In this document: positions 6,937-15,347 of the stretch, piece after piece
Layout: each line of letters starts with the position of its first letter
Position numbering within the stretch: the stretch's first letter is position 1
IMG/VR virus record: IMGVR_UViG_3300022594_000268
Span: 1-28,940 of that record
Reading direction: 5' to 3' (one strand)
Source of the DNA: a virus
Length of the DNA stretch: 28,940 nucleotides
Notes under the pieces: model-generated
Seen by the model: only the letters and a program-made list of their open reading frames with translations
What the model was told of the DNA's origin: nothing
Databases searched by the model: none
Program-made: the position numbers and the translations under genes

Positions 6937-8907
6937 ATGGCTGTCGTACAGATCTCGAGAATACAGATCCGCAGGGGTCAAAAGCAAGTAACAGGTATGC
7001 CCCAACTTGCGGGCGGTGAATTAGCATGGGCTGTTGATACTCAGGAACTGTACATTGGTAACGGTAGTGTTGCTGAAGGTAGCCCAGGAGTTGGCAATAC
7101 TAAGATCTTAACACAAAACGATCTAAATGCCCAAGGTAATTTACTAAACTTATTACAATATGTTTACAAAGTTAATGATGGCTCCACTATGCAAACTGGA
7201 CCTAGCATTAATAGTCCAGTTAGTCGAACAGTACAACAGCGTCTTGACGACTATGTAAATGTTTATGATTTTGGTGCAGGTGGTGATGGAACTACAGATG
7301 ATACTGCGGCTATTCAACGTGCAATCAATCAACTATTTTTAAATTCAGCTAGCAAAGCTAGCAATAGTACTCCATCCGGTGTACAAGCTCGCAAAGTATT
7401 ATTATTCCCAGCCGGCACATATCTAGTATCGAGTACATTGTATGTTCCTAGCTATGCAAACATTGTAGGTGCAGGCGCCGACAAAACAGTTATTCAAACT
7501 TCAGTTGCTGGAAGCGGCATTGTATTTGTAAATGATACTGCCACTGCTAGTGTTCACCCTGCAATTTCAACAACTACATATAATAATCAACCTCGCGGAA
7601 TTTTACTTAAAGGATTAACTGTCCAATTAACTGCGCTTGGTCAGACTTGTTTACAATTGAACTGTGTAAGAAATAGTGTGTTTGAAGATTTAGGAGTTAT
7701 TGGTAACTGGGGCGGAACATTTAATGCTGACAGTAAAGGTATATCATTAAATGCATTTTCATCAGTAGTGACTACAGAAGAAAATACTTTTAATAGAGTA
7801 TACGTTTCTGGTTTTACCTATAATGTATTTTCTAAGCAGGACATTTTAAATAACAAGTTTACTAACTGTATTTTTAAAGATGCTAATCAAGGATTTAGTT
7901 TAGGTACAGGTGCCGCTGGCGGATCGCTAATTACTCTTAACACACTTGCTAATTCTAGTACAGGCAATAACATCAGTGTAACCTCAAGTACTAACATGGC
8001 TCCTAATATGCGAGTTGTGTTTACAAACAATCTTGGCAACAATATTGTTGCTGGCGTTACATATTATATTTTAACTGCGGTTAGCAATGTTATCACTATC
8101 GCCGCTACTCCAAATGGTACTCCTATCACCGCAGGCACAACAGTAAACCAAGCTAATCCAATTACAGTTACTAATGCAACTGGTGAACAGTACGGTCCAA
8201 GAAAAACAACTATTTCCAATTGCCAATTTAACACTATTAAACAACAGGCGGTGTATGTTGAACTAGGTACTCAAAATACAGTAACTAGTTGCCGTATGAA
8301 TATTGTTGGTAATAATGGCGGTGGAGCAAGTGCTATCGTATTTCCAGAAATTTACTTTAAGACTTTTGGTAACGCCGCTGATTCTAACAGCAGTGAAAGA
8401 CAAGCTACCTATGCTAGCGGAAATTATAGCTACCCATATATTCCAGAAGTTGCCGGACATATTAATTACAAGTCATACACACTAAACAGAATTGGACTAA
8501 GTCAAATTACTAGTACCACAGGTGCCAAAGCATTTAGATTACCAGTGTCTGTTGATGCAAGTGGAAATCCAATTGCTAGTATCAATTATTCAATTGACTA
8601 TACATATCAAAGCTCAGACGGATTTACACGCACTGGTACATTAACCATTGCCGCTGACATTGATAATAGATTAATACAACTTAGCGATGAGTACAACTAT
8701 GCAGGTGGTACTGATCCTTCTGGACTATCTGCTAGTAATTTAGCATTTTCGGCAAGGTATCTTGATCGCCAGGGAAATGAAATTGTATCAACAGGCAACG
8801 GAGCCGCAACGCCTTACTCTTTGGCTATTAAATACACTAACGCATCCGCAGACAGCGGCTATATGACATATAGTTACACAACTATTATGTCACGCTCACA
8901 ATTATAA
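6937..8907 (+). CDS. Tail fibre/tailspike with pectate-lyase-type beta-helix
   Basis: This is a 656-residue protein. Residues about 5-50 (ISRIQIRRGQKQ, then GGELAWAVDTQELYIGNG) form the small phage-fibre N-terminal module that attaches to the virion. Residues 85-120 (VYDFGAGGDGTTDDTAAI) are the signature opening of the Pectate_lyase_3 beta-helix family, followed by long Asn/Thr/Ser-rich helix rungs to about 450 and a C-terminal beta-rich region that probably binds receptor. Such proteins recognise and may cleave surface polysaccharide; depolymerase activity cannot be read from the sequence. It has a good ribosome site and late box. Confidence 0.85.
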   Translation: MAVVQISRIQIRRGQKQVTGMPQLAGGELAWAVDTQELYIGNGSVAEGSPGVGNTKILTQNDLNAQGNLLNLLQYVYKVNDGSTMQTGPSINSPVSRTVQQRLDDYVNVYDFGAGGDGTTDDTAAIQRAINQLFLNSASKASNSTPSGVQARKVLLFPAGTYLVSSTLYVPSYANIVGAGADKTVIQTSVAGSGIVFVNDTATASVHPAISTTTYNNQPRGILLKGLTVQLTALGQTCLQLNCVRNSVFEDLGVIGNWGGTFNADSKGISLNAFSSVVTTEENTFNRVYVSGFTYNVFSKQDILNNKFTNCIFKDANQGFSLGTGAAGGSLITLNTLANSSTGNNISVTSSTNMAPNMRVVFTNNLGNNIVAGVTYYILTAVSNVITIAATPNGTPITAGTTVNQANPITVTNATGEQYGPRKTTISNCQFNTIKQQAVYVELGTQNTVTSCRMNIVGNNGGGASAIVFPEIYFKTFGNAADSNSSERQATYASGNYSYPYIPEVAGHINYKSYTLNRIGLSQITSTTGAKAFRLPVSVDASGNPIASINYSIDYTYQSSDGFTRTGTLTIAADIDNRLIQLSDEYNYAGGTDPSGLSASNLAFSARYLDRQGNEIVSTGNGAATPYSLAIKYTNASADSGYMTYSYTTIMSRSQL

Positions 8908-8918
8908 TAGCCATCTTA

Positions 8919-8948
8919 TTTGACAACGTCAAAATATACTACTATAAT
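8919..8948 (+). promoter_or_regulatory. Sigma70-type promoter for the nrd cluster with palindrome at -35
   Basis: TTGACA (8920-8925) and TATAAT (8943-8948), with 17 bases between, are both perfect. TTTGAC-AAC-GTCAAA (8919-8933) is an inverted repeat over the -35. It directs transcription into the 9119 gene through a leader of about 165 bases. Confidence 0.75.
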
Positions 8949-9118
8949 TTGATGTGTTGTCATGATAAGAAAATTCTCACCATTTAGCCTCTTCAAAATC
9001 GCCGTATATCGGCGTCTAAACTGTTGACTACAAAAGATTTTTGTAGATGCTATTGGCATCACTAAATACTTCCTAAACTTGATAAAATAATAATACCCAA
9101 TAACAAAAAGCGATAGAC
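8949..9118 (+). promoter_or_regulatory. Structured nrdA leader with three hairpins and a possible short peptide
   Basis: Three perfect short inverted repeats follow each other: CGCCG/CGGCG (9000-9014), CTACAAAA/TTTTGTAG (9028-9046) and GATGC/GCATC (9046-9060). An ATG at 8962 opens a 21-codon frame ending at TGA 9025-9027, before the second hairpin. A late-like ACTAAATA box lies at 9061-9068. No NrdR-type box is seen. The arrangement would suit attenuation-like or RNA-level control of RNR. Confidence 0.4.
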
Positions 9119-11449
9119 ATGACAAAGATTACAGTAATAAAAAGAGACGGAACAAAAGAGCCACTAACAATTGAAAAGTGGCAAGCGCAAGTAGCAAAAG
9201 TATGTAAGGGTATAGCTGACGTTAGTCAATCAATGATTGAGATTAAGGCTCAGCCGCACTTCTATGATGGCATTACTACAGAAGAGATTGATGGCATTAC
9301 ATTACGTGCTATTGTTGATCTTATTGACGTAGAGCATAATCCAGACGTAGGACATACCAATTATCAATATGTAGCAGGTAAGCAACGATTGTCAATGCTA
9401 CGCAAAGATGTATATGGGGATTATCAAGTTCCACACCTATACACTATTGTTAAGAAAAATGTAGAAATAGGATTATATACCCCAGAGCTTCTGGAGTGGT
9501 ACACAGAAGACGACTGGAACCGCATGAATGATATGTTGGATCACGAAAAGGACGAAACATATTCATATGCGGCAATTGAACAATTGATTGAAAAATATCT
9601 TGTTAAGAATCGTGCCACAAAGGAAACGTATGAAACCCCGCAAATTAGGTACATGGTGGCAGCGGCGACAGTATTTCACAAAGAAGAGCCGAATAGCGCA
9701 AGAATGCGTTACATTAAAGAATACTATACAGCGGCATCCGATGGCTTGTTTACTCTTGCTACACCTGTCTTGGCTGGTCTTGGCACTCCGACTAAACAGT
9801 TTTCTAGTTGTGTGCTTATCCGCAGTGACGACGATTTGGATAGCATATTTGCTTCTGGAGAAATGATGGCCAAGTATGCGAGCAAACGTGCTGGCATTGG
9901 TTTGGAAATAGGACGTCTACGTCCACTCGGTAGTCCCATCAGAGGTGGAGAGATCATGCACACAGGCATGATTCCTTTCTTAAAGAAATGGTTCGGTGAC
10001 TTACGTTCATGCTCACAAGGAGGTATCCGTAATGCTTCAGCCACAGTTTTTTATCCTATTTGGCATCATCAGTTTGACGATCTTATCGTTCTTAAGAATA
10101 ATCAAGGAACTGAAGAGACTCGAGTCCGACACATGGACTACGGAGTCGTCTTATCAGCCTTCTTCTGGAGACGATTCAAAAATAAAGAAAACATAACATT
10201 CTTTGATCCAAATGAAGTGCCAGACTTGTATGAAGCCTTTTACAAAAACACTGAGTTGTTTGAAGAGCTCTATGTAAAATATGAAAAGCGTAAAGACCTA
10301 CGCAAGAAAACAATGAATGCCGAAGATGTATTCAAAGGTGGCATACTAAAAGAACGTACTGATACAGGACGTATCTATCTTGTGTTTATTGACAATGTCA
10401 TGAACCAAGGCCCGTTTGATCCTGAGTACCACACAATTTATCAAAGTAATTTATGCTGTGAAATCCTATTACCTACTAAACCTTTTAAGCGTCTTGATGA
10501 TGTGGACGGCCGCATTGCTCTTTGCACACTCGGCTCGATTAACTGGGGAGCATTCCGTAATCCAGAAGATATGCGACGTGCTTGCCGTATTCTACAGCGT
10601 AGTCTATGCAACATACTTGATTACCAAGATTTCTTATCCATTCAATCTAAGTTAAGCAATGATGAAATACAACCATTAGGCATTGGTATTACTAACTTAG
10701 CCTACTGGCACGCCAAGCGTGGACTCAAGTACGGCGAGAAAGATGCACTGCAAGATGTTAAGACTTGGATGGAACATCAAGCATTTTATCTAACTGAAGC
10801 AACCGTTGAGTTAGCAAAAGAACGCGGGGCATGTACACATAGCCAACATACACGTTATGGTAAAGGTATATTCCCTTGGGAATTACGTGCTAAAGGTGTT
10901 AATGATTTAACAGACTTTGCACCGGAACTTGACTGGGAAACACTCCGTGCTAATATGAAGCAGTACGGTGTACGCAATGGCACACTAATGGCAGTTGCAC
11001 CAGTCGAAAGCAGTAGTGTTGTTATAAACAGCACGAATGGTATTGAAATGCCAATGAGCTTAATCTCAGTTAAGGAATCAAAGGCAGGATCATTTGTACA
11101 GGTTGTACCAGAGTATCATAAGCTCAAGCACAAGTATCAAATGATGTGGGAACAAAAAGACTGTGATGGCTACTTGAAGACAGCGGCGGTTATTGCAGCC
11201 TATGTTGATCAAAGTATTTCAACTAACACATTCTACAATCCAGCTCATTGGACAGATCGTAAAGTTCCAACTACTTTGATTGCTAAAAACTTGATGCAAA
11301 GTCATTATTGGGGATTGAAGACTTTTTATTATAGTCTAATTAATAAAGCAGGCAGTAAAGCTATTGCCGAACCTACTCCAGAGATGAGTACCTTCCAGCG
11401 TGTTGAAGTAGATATGTTAGAAGATGATTGTGAGGCATGTAAGTTATAA
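9119..11449 (+). CDS. nrdA: Ribonucleotide reductase class Ia, large subunit
   Basis: This is a 776-residue protein that reduces ribonucleoside diphosphates to deoxy forms with NrdB as the radical source. An ATP-cone-like N-terminus (VIKRDGTKE) is present. C231 in FSSCVLI and C469 in IALCTLGS are the active-site dithiol, N444-C446-E448 in SNLCCEI the thiyl-radical centre, KTFYYS near 735 the radical-transfer tyrosines, and C771/C774 in CEACKL the C-terminal shuttle cysteines. All key residues are present. It has a weak ribosome site, a long structured leader, and a TAATG one-base overlap with the aldolase gene. Confidence 0.95.
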   Translation: MTKITVIKRDGTKEPLTIEKWQAQVAKVCKGIADVSQSMIEIKAQPHFYDGITTEEIDGITLRAIVDLIDVEHNPDVGHTNYQYVAGKQRLSMLRKDVYGDYQVPHLYTIVKKNVEIGLYTPELLEWYTEDDWNRMNDMLDHEKDETYSYAAIEQLIEKYLVKNRATKETYETPQIRYMVAAATVFHKEEPNSARMRYIKEYYTAASDGLFTLATPVLAGLGTPTKQFSSCVLIRSDDDLDSIFASGEMMAKYASKRAGIGLEIGRLRPLGSPIRGGEIMHTGMIPFLKKWFGDLRSCSQGGIRNASATVFYPIWHHQFDDLIVLKNNQGTEETRVRHMDYGVVLSAFFWRRFKNKENITFFDPNEVPDLYEAFYKNTELFEELYVKYEKRKDLRKKTMNAEDVFKGGILKERTDTGRIYLVFIDNVMNQGPFDPEYHTIYQSNLCCEILLPTKPFKRLDDVDGRIALCTLGSINWGAFRNPEDMRRACRILQRSLCNILDYQDFLSIQSKLSNDEIQPLGIGITNLAYWHAKRGLKYGEKDALQDVKTWMEHQAFYLTEATVELAKERGACTHSQHTRYGKGIFPWELRAKGVNDLTDFAPELDWETLRANMKQYGVRNGTLMAVAPVESSSVVINSTNGIEMPMSLISVKESKAGSFVQVVPEYHKLKHKYQMMWEQKDCDGYLKTAAVIAAYVDQSISTNTFYNPAHWTDRKVPTTLIAKNLMQSHYWGLKTFYYSLINKAGSKAIAEPTPEMSTFQRVEVDMLEDDCEACKL

Positions 11450-12105
11450 TGTTAGAAACAATTTGTGATATTTTAGTCGACGCATACAAGCGTAATTGGA
11501 TTACAAGCCGTGATGGTAATGTAAGCATACGTCATCACGACCGTGACCACTTTTACATTACACCTAGTGGTGTACGTAAACAAACCCTACAGCCAGATCA
11601 GTTTAAAAAGATACAGATTGGTAAGTGGATCAATAGTGGCAATGGTACAGGAGTATTTGGTTATAATTGGCAAGAGTTAGAATATACTGACATTAGTGCT
11701 AATCTAAAACCTAGTGGAGAAATTCCATTACACTTTGGCTTACAAAAAGAAATGGGACAACATACAGATGAAGTGCGTGTAGTTGTACACGTTCATCCTA
11801 CTTATTGTATTGCCGCTATGCATGCCGGTATTGACCTTAGTACTATTAGCAATGCATTTCCAGAACTTAACCGATACACTAAGGTAGCACCAAATGTACC
11901 AGATGTTCCTCCTATTAGTCAAGAACTAGCAGATCAATGTTTTGATAAGTTAGGATTAGATAGCATGGGCAATATTGCCTATGACATTGTTGGTATTAAG
12001 GGACATGGAGTAGTTGCTATTGACACAAGTCCGTGGCGTGCCTATGAACACATTGAACGATTAGAACATATTTGCAAGATAGTACTTGCATCAGGAAAAT
12101 ATTAA
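11449..12105 (+). CDS. Class II aldolase/adducin family protein inserted between nrdA and nrdB
   Basis: This is a 218-residue protein. SRDGNVSIR (20-28), ITPSGV (37-42), PSGEIPLH with E91 as the candidate catalytic acid, HVHP with H114/H116 as zinc ligands, and GHG with H186 as the third zinc ligand define the family of L-fuculose-phosphate aldolase, ribulose-phosphate epimerase and methylthioribulose-phosphate dehydratase. The substrate cannot be told apart from sequence. It overlaps nrdA by one base and is one base from nrdB, so it is co-translated with the RNR. It may act on sugar phosphates or methionine salvage. Confidence 0.85.
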   Translation: MLETICDILVDAYKRNWITSRDGNVSIRHHDRDHFYITPSGVRKQTLQPDQFKKIQIGKWINSGNGTGVFGYNWQELEYTDISANLKPSGEIPLHFGLQKEMGQHTDEVRVVVHVHPTYCIAAMHAGIDLSTISNAFPELNRYTKVAPNVPDVPPISQELADQCFDKLGLDSMGNIAYDIVGIKGHGVVAIDTSPWRAYEHIERLEHICKIVLASGKY

Positions 12106-12106
12106 T

Positions 12107-13207
12107 ATGAGCCAAGCACAATATAATTTAAACACAAAGACAGACTATCTCACTCGTAAGATGTTCTTGGATCCAGCTGGTCCAGTTACTATCCAACGCT
12201 TTGAAGAAGTTAAGTACAAAAAGATTGCAGACTATGACCAAACTGCACAAGGGTTCTTTTGGCGTCCAGAAGAGATTAGCCTAAGCAAAGATGCTAACGA
12301 CTTTAAGGATGCATCAGATGCAGTCAAACATATCTTTACTAGTAACCTATTACGTCAAACAGCCTTAGATAGTTTACAAGGACGTGGGCCCGCCCAAGTG
12401 TTCACACCAGTAGTATCATTGCCGGAACTTGAAGCACTAATGTACAACTGGAGCTTCTTTGAAACAAATATTCACAGTCGTTCATACAGCCACATCATCC
12501 GTAACATCTACAATGTGCCTAAAGAAGTGTTCAATACTATTCATGACACTAAAGAGATTGTTGGTATGGCAGCGAGCGTGGGCTTATATTACGATAAGTT
12601 GCATCTAATCAATTGCCTTAAAGAAACAGGCGAAAAGATCGATGAACATATTCACATCAAAGCAATATGGTTAGCTCTTAACGCATCATACGCATTAGAA
12701 GCATTCCGCTTTATGGTTAGCTTTGCTACAAGTTTGGCAATGGTTGAGAATAAGATCTTCATCGGCAATGGCAACATTATCAGTTTGATCTTACAAGACG
12801 AATTGCTACACAAAGGTTGGACAGCCTACTTGATCAATCAAGTGGTCAAGGAAGATCCACGCTTTGCTCAAGCTAAACAAGAATGTGAACAAGAAGTGTA
12901 CGATTTGTATATGGATGTTATCCGCGAAGAAAAGCAATGGGCCGACTACTTGTTTATGAAAGGTCCAGTTATTGGTTTGAACGCTGGCATTCTAAAAGAC
13001 TTTGTAGACTATACAGCAGTGGGCGCACTAAAAGACATTGGTATTAAGTATCAACAGATTGCGCCTAAGTCTACTCCTATTCCTTGGTTCAACAAGCATA
13101 GCGATACAAGTAAGAAACAAACAGCACTACAGGAAAATGAATCGACCAATTATGTTATCGGTGTGATGTCCGATGCGATTGATTACGATGCATTGCCTGC
13201 GTTATAA
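12107..13207 (+). CDS. nrdB: Ribonucleotide reductase class Ia, small subunit
   Basis: This is a 366-residue protein that makes the tyrosyl radical/diiron cofactor for NrdA. D88 in LDSLQGR, H123 and Y127 in IHSRSY, E214 in MVEN, and E232/H235 in DELLH correspond to the E. coli ligands and radical Tyr. The first Glu (E119) precedes H123 by four residues (FFETNIH) instead of the usual ExxH three. A longer reading from TTG 12086 exists, but the ATG at 12107 has AGGAAAA before it. The C-terminus (DYDALPAL) is the NrdA-docking tail. Confidence 0.93.
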   Translation: MSQAQYNLNTKTDYLTRKMFLDPAGPVTIQRFEEVKYKKIADYDQTAQGFFWRPEEISLSKDANDFKDASDAVKHIFTSNLLRQTALDSLQGRGPAQVFTPVVSLPELEALMYNWSFFETNIHSRSYSHIIRNIYNVPKEVFNTIHDTKEIVGMAASVGLYYDKLHLINCLKETGEKIDEHIHIKAIWLALNASYALEAFRFMVSFATSLAMVENKIFIGNGNIISLILQDELLHKGWTAYLINQVVKEDPRFAQAKQECEQEVYDLYMDVIREEKQWADYLFMKGPVIGLNAGILKDFVDYTAVGALKDIGIKYQQIAPKSTPIPWFNKHSDTSKKQTALQENESTNYVIGVMSDAIDYDALPAL

Positions 13208-13225
13208 TAGTAAAAAGGATTTAAG

Positions 13226-13453
13226 ATGAAAGCGATAGTATGGAGTAAAGATGCTTGTCCGTTTTGCGTACAAGCCAAAGCCTTGTTAGAAATGAAGGGC
13301 ATCGAATTTGAAGAAAGAAATGTCCAGCATGAATGGACTAAAGAACAGTTGTTAGAAGCTGTGCCAACAGCCAGAACTTTGCCACAAATATTCTTAGACG
13401 ATAATTATATTGGCGGGTTTACAGAACTCAAGAAACATTTCGAAAAGGTATAA
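13226..13453 (+). CDS. Glutaredoxin
   Basis: This is a 75-residue thioredoxin-fold protein with the CPFC dithiol at C11-C14, the cis-Pro segment TLPQIFLDD and the GGFTEL glutathione-site motif. The position right after nrdB indicates that it reduces the C-terminal cysteines of the phage RNR. It has a clear ribosome site (AAAAGGA). Confidence 0.92.
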   Translation: MKAIVWSKDACPFCVQAKALLEMKGIEFEERNVQHEWTKEQLLEAVPTARTLPQIFLDDNYIGGFTELKKHFEKV

Positions 13454-13454
13454 T

Positions 13455-13745
13455 ATGTTAATAGACAAAGGCGTTACAGAAGGTGAAGTAATCACTTTAA
13501 AACTTACATCAGGCGAAGAAATTGTTGCTAAACTTGTAGAAGACGGTGCGTCATACTACAAACTAAGCAAGCCAATGGTCATCGGTATGGGACAAAAAGG
13601 CCCAGGCCTAATGCCATATTTGTTTACAGTACACCCAGACAAGGCAGTTAAGTTGTCCAAGTCAACTGTAACTGTAGCAGAAGCAACAGACGAAACGTTT
13701 GCCAAGCAGTTCCTTGAATCTACTTCAGGTATTGCTCTAGCCTAA
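13455..13745 (+). CDS. Small Sm-like beta-barrel protein (tentative)
   Basis: This is a 96-residue protein. The ATG at 13455 is chosen over an upstream in-frame GTG-type start because AAAAGG precedes it and because the longer version would overlap glutaredoxin by 44 bases. EVITLKLTSGEEIVAKLVEDGASYYKLSKPMVI has the strand pattern of Sm/LSm-like folds found as small phage proteins; the LSm assignment is by pattern only. It is coupled to the next gene by a TAATG overlap. Confidence 0.65.
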   Translation: MLIDKGVTEGEVITLKLTSGEEIVAKLVEDGASYYKLSKPMVIGMGQKGPGLMPYLFTVHPDKAVKLSKSTVTVAEATDETFAKQFLESTSGIALA

Positions 13746-14212
13746 TGTTAGATGTAACTGCCGCTACTGTAGTATTTGGTGATACATTTACACAAGTCAT
13801 CAATGTAGTTCCAGATACTCCGCCTGATACTGGCGGAGGCAGTGGTGGCGATAGTGGCGGAGGGTCTTCACCCCCTCCTGCTCCACCCCAGACAATTCCA
13901 GTAGTAACTGCTAGCTATACTGACTCCGGTGTCACTATAACAGCAGAGCTTGCTAAGGTCACTATATCAGGTAAGTACACTACAATTATTAAAACTCATT
14001 GGGAATGGCTAGATCTAACGGGAGCACCGCAGTCAGGGTCTTCAGCGCCGCCCACTGGTACATTTAAAAAGATAACCAAAGTAGATAGTCCTGTAAATTT
14101 AAAAGAAACTTGCATATATACTATTGACGGAGCAACGTTTACTCATACAGTAGATTTAGTTAGCTACGATAAAATTGGCAATCTATTAAAAAGTTTATTA
14201 GCGACAGTATAA
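13745..14212 (+). CDS. Baseplate/tail-associated protein with Gly-Ser-Pro linker (tentative)
   Basis: This is a 155-residue protein with a short N-terminal beta stretch, a Gly/Ser/Asp/Pro linker at about 24-49, and a C-terminal beta-rich domain (WEWLDLTGAPQSG, TIDGATFTHTVDL). It has no signal peptide. The one-base overlap with the upstream gene and the 1-base gap to PAAR suggest that it is made together with the spike tip and may bridge or decorate the baseplate. Function is not recognised. Confidence 0.6.
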   Translation: MLDVTAATVVFGDTFTQVINVVPDTPPDTGGGSGGDSGGGSSPPPAPPQTIPVVTASYTDSGVTITAELAKVTISGKYTTIIKTHWEWLDLTGAPQSGSSAPPTGTFKKITKVDSPVNLKETCIYTIDGATFTHTVDLVSYDKIGNLLKSLLATV

Positions 14213-14213
14213 T

Positions 14214-14513
14214 ATGGGTTCAAAACCAGTAACACGATTAGGCGACAAAACAACGGGACACGGCCCATACAAGCCACGTCCTAGTACAGGCGCCAGCGGA
14301 GATGTCAAAGTAAATGGCATTGGTGTTGTTAGAGTAGGTGATACTTGGGCTCCGCATGGCCCTCCCCCAAACGATAGGCACGTAAGCGAAGTTGGAATTG
14401 GGTCTTCAGGATCTGGCACTGTCAGAGTCAATAATAAGCCAGTTGCAAGAATTGGTGATGCAGTAGAAGCAGATACAATTGCCGCCGGCAGTTCGAACGT
14501 ATTCGCCGGTTGA
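14214..14513 (+). CDS. PAAR-domain spike-tip protein
   Basis: This is a 99-residue protein made almost wholly of PAAR-type repeats: VTRLGDKTTGHGP, VNGIGVVRVGDTWAPHG and VNNKPVARIGDAV, with histidines (including H16, H43 and H53 region) suited to bind the tip metal. PAAR proteins cap the gp5/VgrG-type spike and help pierce the outer membrane; T4 gp5.4 is the counterpart. The stop TGA lies inside the TTGACA of the next promoter. Confidence 0.88.
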   Translation: MGSKPVTRLGDKTTGHGPYKPRPSTGASGDVKVNGIGVVRVGDTWAPHGPPPNDRHVSEVGIGSSGSGTVRVNNKPVARIGDAVEADTIAAGSSNVFAG

Positions 14514-14537
14514 CAAATTAAAAATCCCTGTTATAAT
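14510..14537 (+). promoter_or_regulatory. Sigma70-type promoter giving a leaderless message
   Basis: TTGACA (14510-14515) and TATAAT (14532-14537) are perfect boxes 16 bases apart. The -10 ends 7 bases before the ATG at 14544, so the A of ATG is the expected +1. The PAAR stop codon is embedded in the -35 box. Confidence 0.75.
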
Positions 14538-14543
14538 TAACGC

Positions 14544-15047
14544 ATGATTATATATTTAGATATGGACGACGTAGTCGCCGATTGGATGCCCGCCGCCCGG
14601 GCAATCGTAAACCGTAACTGGAACTATGGCGAACGTATTCCAGAAAGTGATTGGGCAAAAGTAAAAGCTAAGGAACGTTTCTATCGTGACTTGCCTTTGA
14701 AGCCCGGAGCACATGAGTTAGTTCAATACTGTCGTGACCTACTGGCAAATGGCACTATTGAAGATTTACGTTTCCTAACAGCACTACCGCATGATTACTC
14801 AGTTCCGTTTGCCGTATACGATAAAGTACAATGGGCAGATAGACACTTCCCTGGAATACCAATGCTTATCGGCCCATTCAGTCATGACAAGTGGCGTCAT
14901 TGCCAACCAGGTGATATCTTAATTGATGATCGAACAAGCAACTGCGAAGAATGGGCACGTGAAGGCGGCCATTCACACATTTACCGAAATTGGCCAGATT
15001 GTAAAGTTTGGCTAGAATCAGTATTACAGGCGCCTGTAAGCGTCTAG
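14544..15047 (+). CDS. HAD-family 5'(3')-deoxyribonucleotidase
   Basis: This is a 167-residue protein. DMDDVVADW (D6, D8) is the HAD nucleophile motif in the form typical of NT5C deoxyribonucleotidases, T79 in FLTALP is motif II, K116 in HDKW is motif III and D128/D129 in ILIDDR is motif IV. It would remove phosphate from deoxyribonucleotides, balancing the dNTP pool set by the phage RNR. No ribosome site is present; the promoter predicts a leaderless transcript. Confidence 0.85.
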   Translation: MIIYLDMDDVVADWMPAARAIVNRNWNYGERIPESDWAKVKAKERFYRDLPLKPGAHELVQYCRDLLANGTIEDLRFLTALPHDYSVPFAVYDKVQWADRHFPGIPMLIGPFSHDKWRHCQPGDILIDDRTSNCEEWAREGGHSHIYRNWPDCKVWLESVLQAPVSV

Positions 15048-15073
15048 ACTAATTATTAAACAAGGAGACAACT

Positions 15074-15271
15074 ATGTCAAACAAATATTCAGAATTCACA
15101 GCAATCGTAGAAGCAATGGAAGGCGACTTCGAAAAGTTTTACGATAAAGAAGTAGGTGCCGCTGGTACTCGTGTACGCAAGCATTTACAAGAATTGGCTA
15201 AACTCTGCAAAGAAACACGTAACGATGTGACAGCAGTTAAAAACGCTCGTAAAGAAGCATCAGCTAAGTAA
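15074..15271 (+). CDS. Histone H1-like (Hc1-type) DNA-binding protein
   Basis: This is a 65-residue protein, helical, with AAGTRVRKHLQELAKLCKE matching the core of the small bacterial/chlamydial histone H1-like Hc1 family and a lysine-rich C-terminus. It is shorter than Hc1 because it lacks the long basic tail. It has a strong ribosome site (AAGGAGA). It probably binds DNA non-specifically, in phage genome compaction or host nucleoid remodelling. The family assignment is from the motif; the role is inferred. Confidence 0.72.
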   Translation: MSNKYSEFTAIVEAMEGDFEKFYDKEVGAAGTRVRKHLQELAKLCKETRNDVTAVKNARKEASAK

Positions 15272-15282
15272 ACCAAATACTG

Positions 15283-15311
15283 TTGACATTGTATCAAATA
15301 TACTGTATAAT
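15283..15311 (+). promoter_or_regulatory. Sigma70-type promoter
   Basis: TTGACA (15283-15288) and TATAAT (15306-15311) are perfect, 17 bases apart. The expected +1 (15318) is the A of an ATG that opens a nine-codon frame whose TGA (15345-15347) overlaps an ATG of the next gene. Confidence 0.75.
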
Positions 15312-15317
15312 AGCAGT

Positions 15318-15347
15318 ATGTTAAACAATTTGGTGCAATGTCAATGA
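15318..15347 (+). CDS. Possible leaderless leader peptide (9 codons)
   Basis: ATG at the predicted +1 reads MLNNLVQCQ and stops at TGA 15345-15347, sharing the ATGA overlap with the ATG at 15344 in the downstream gene. This would allow a ribosome loaded on a leaderless start to re-initiate on the main frame. It is too short for coding evidence; the case rests on geometry. Confidence 0.35.
   Translation: MLNNLVQCQ

Noticed and set aside
9000-9014. NrdR-type operator before nrdA
   Set aside because: The CGCCG-TATAT-CGGCG palindrome does not match the NrdR box and occurs once, without a second phased copy.
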